Shown in pieces: positions 33,344 to 33,750 of a DNA stretch of 33,750 nt (positions within the stretch are counted from its first letter, which is position 1; each line of letters opens with the position of its first letter). This DNA is from Chthonomonadaceae bacterium (lineage in GTDB: Bacteria > Armatimonadota > Chthonomonadetes > Chthonomonadales > Chthonomonadaceae). The translations under genes and the position numbers were made by a program. The notes beneath the pieces were generated by a model, which searched no databases, was not told the DNA's origin, and saw only the letters and a list, made by a program, of their open reading frames with translations. Where the stretch lies: NCBI GenBank assembly GCA_025352825.1, contig JANXSG010000143.1, forward strand, positions 1-33,750, read 5' to 3'.

Positions 33344-33750
33344 GTAAGCGTACAATAATATACACCTTATTTTTTATGCGATATATTGGGTAGAGTGGGA
33401 TGTGGGATTGATTTGCAGGTATTTATTAATCTGTGGGTTTTAACGGTGTGCTGCATCTAGCCTTGACAGTATCGGCCCATGGCAGCAGAAGTTCCAGAGC
33501 TTGTGGGTTCTTGCAGTTAATATTTGGGAGCTGTTCGAAGAGGTAGGTCAGGTAAGTGAACGGATTCAGGCCATTATCCTTGGCGGTCTCCACGATACTG
33601 TAGATGATGGCACTCGAACGTGCGCCCCGAGGAGTATTCGCAAACAGCCAGTTCTTTCGGCCGATCACAAACGGCTTAATCGAGCGCTCTGAACGGTTGT
33701 TATCCAGCTCCAGCCGTCCGTCTGAGAGGAAAACCGTGAGCTTAGGCCAC
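33344..33750 (-). mobile_element. IS66-family insertion sequence, end only
   Basis: The left boundary is placed at gtaagcg (33344-33350), the GTAA start typical of IS66 inverted repeats. It is followed by 75 bp of AT-rich terminus and then the transposase stop. The element continues past the window. The adjoining 8 bases (33336-33343) are the candidate target duplication. Confidence 0.6.
33426..33750 (-). CDS. IS66-family transposase (TnpC-like), C-terminal part
   Basis: The frame is open to the window edge and encodes the last 108 or so residues: WPKLTVFLSDGRLELDNNRS, ERSIKPFVIGRKNWLFANTP, RGARSSAIIYSIVETAKDNG and LNPFTYLTYLFEQLP. These are the classic IS66 transposase end, including the conserved DN..ER block with the last catalytic Glu. 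The Met-like codon at 33668 (GTG, Val) is internal, not the start. The reading frame looks intact here. The remainder of the gene and any IS66 accessory genes (tnpA, tnpB) would lie to the right. Confidence 0.9.
   Translation of the reverse strand, partial: WPKLTVFLSDGRLELDNNRSERSIKPFVIGRKNWLFANTPRGARSSAIIYSIVETAKDNGLNPFTYLTYLFEQLPNINCKNPQALELLLPWADTVKARCSTPLKPTD

Overview
This window looks like bacterial chromosome from a moderate-GC, free-living bacterium with a Gram-negative-type secretome. The DUF1549/DUF1553 plus DUF1501 pair, a sulfatase with its own formylglycine-generating enzyme, a CX4CH cytochrome motif and many intergenic palindromes point to a Planctomycetes/Verrucomicrobia/Armatimonadota-like lineage. 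Armatimonadota is my best guess, but no marker gene here settles it.

Layout. 1-3.7 kb: a short terminal-inverted-repeat element, a small membrane protein, a receiver/histidine-kinase protein that seems to have lost both phosphorylation sites, tRNA-Ser(GCT) and a lytic transglycosylase. 3.7-7.1 kb: a decayed toxin-antitoxin island with hairpin repeats, a ribbon-helix-helix antitoxin remnant, HicB-HicA, an MNT antitoxin whose HEPN partner is reduced to a stub, and a broken gene leading into a PIN-like ORF. 7.2-10 kb: a Gfo/Idh/MocA oxidoreductase and, convergent to it, the two-gene TcmP/DUF5131 (three-Cys-motif) system. 10.2-16.8 kb, all on the minus strand: FGE plus sulfatase lipoprotein, then galU plus an FdhF/YdeP-type molybdopterin oxidoreductase. 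17-20.7 kb: a VapB-like antitoxin with a broken PIN toxin, a HEAT-like membrane protein, dapF, tRNA-Val(GAC), a transposase fragment, and a twice-frameshifted hicA ahead of an intact hicB. 20.9-21.8 kb: a repeat-rich, gene-poor stretch with concentric inverted repeats and a possible small RNA. 22-29 kb: a large secreted glycosidase-like protein and three minus-strand genes (PilZ protein and two TPR proteins). 29.4-33.2 kb: DUF1549/DUF1553 and DUF1501 genes separated by a paired palindrome repeat. The right edge holds one end of an IS66 element.

Themes. (1) In three modules (MNT/HEPN, VapB/VapC-like, HicB/HicA) the antitoxin reading frame is intact and the toxin is broken, which suggests selective toxin decay. 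(2) A palindrome family occurs as facing pairs, like BIMEs: 20999/21442, 24513/24652 and 31671/31844. One copy encodes the C-terminal tail of a protein and another supplies the apparent ribosome binding site of the DUF1501 gene. (3) The least understood functional unit is the translationally coupled TcmP/DUF5131 pair. All functions are read from sequence motifs by eye; no database search was run.
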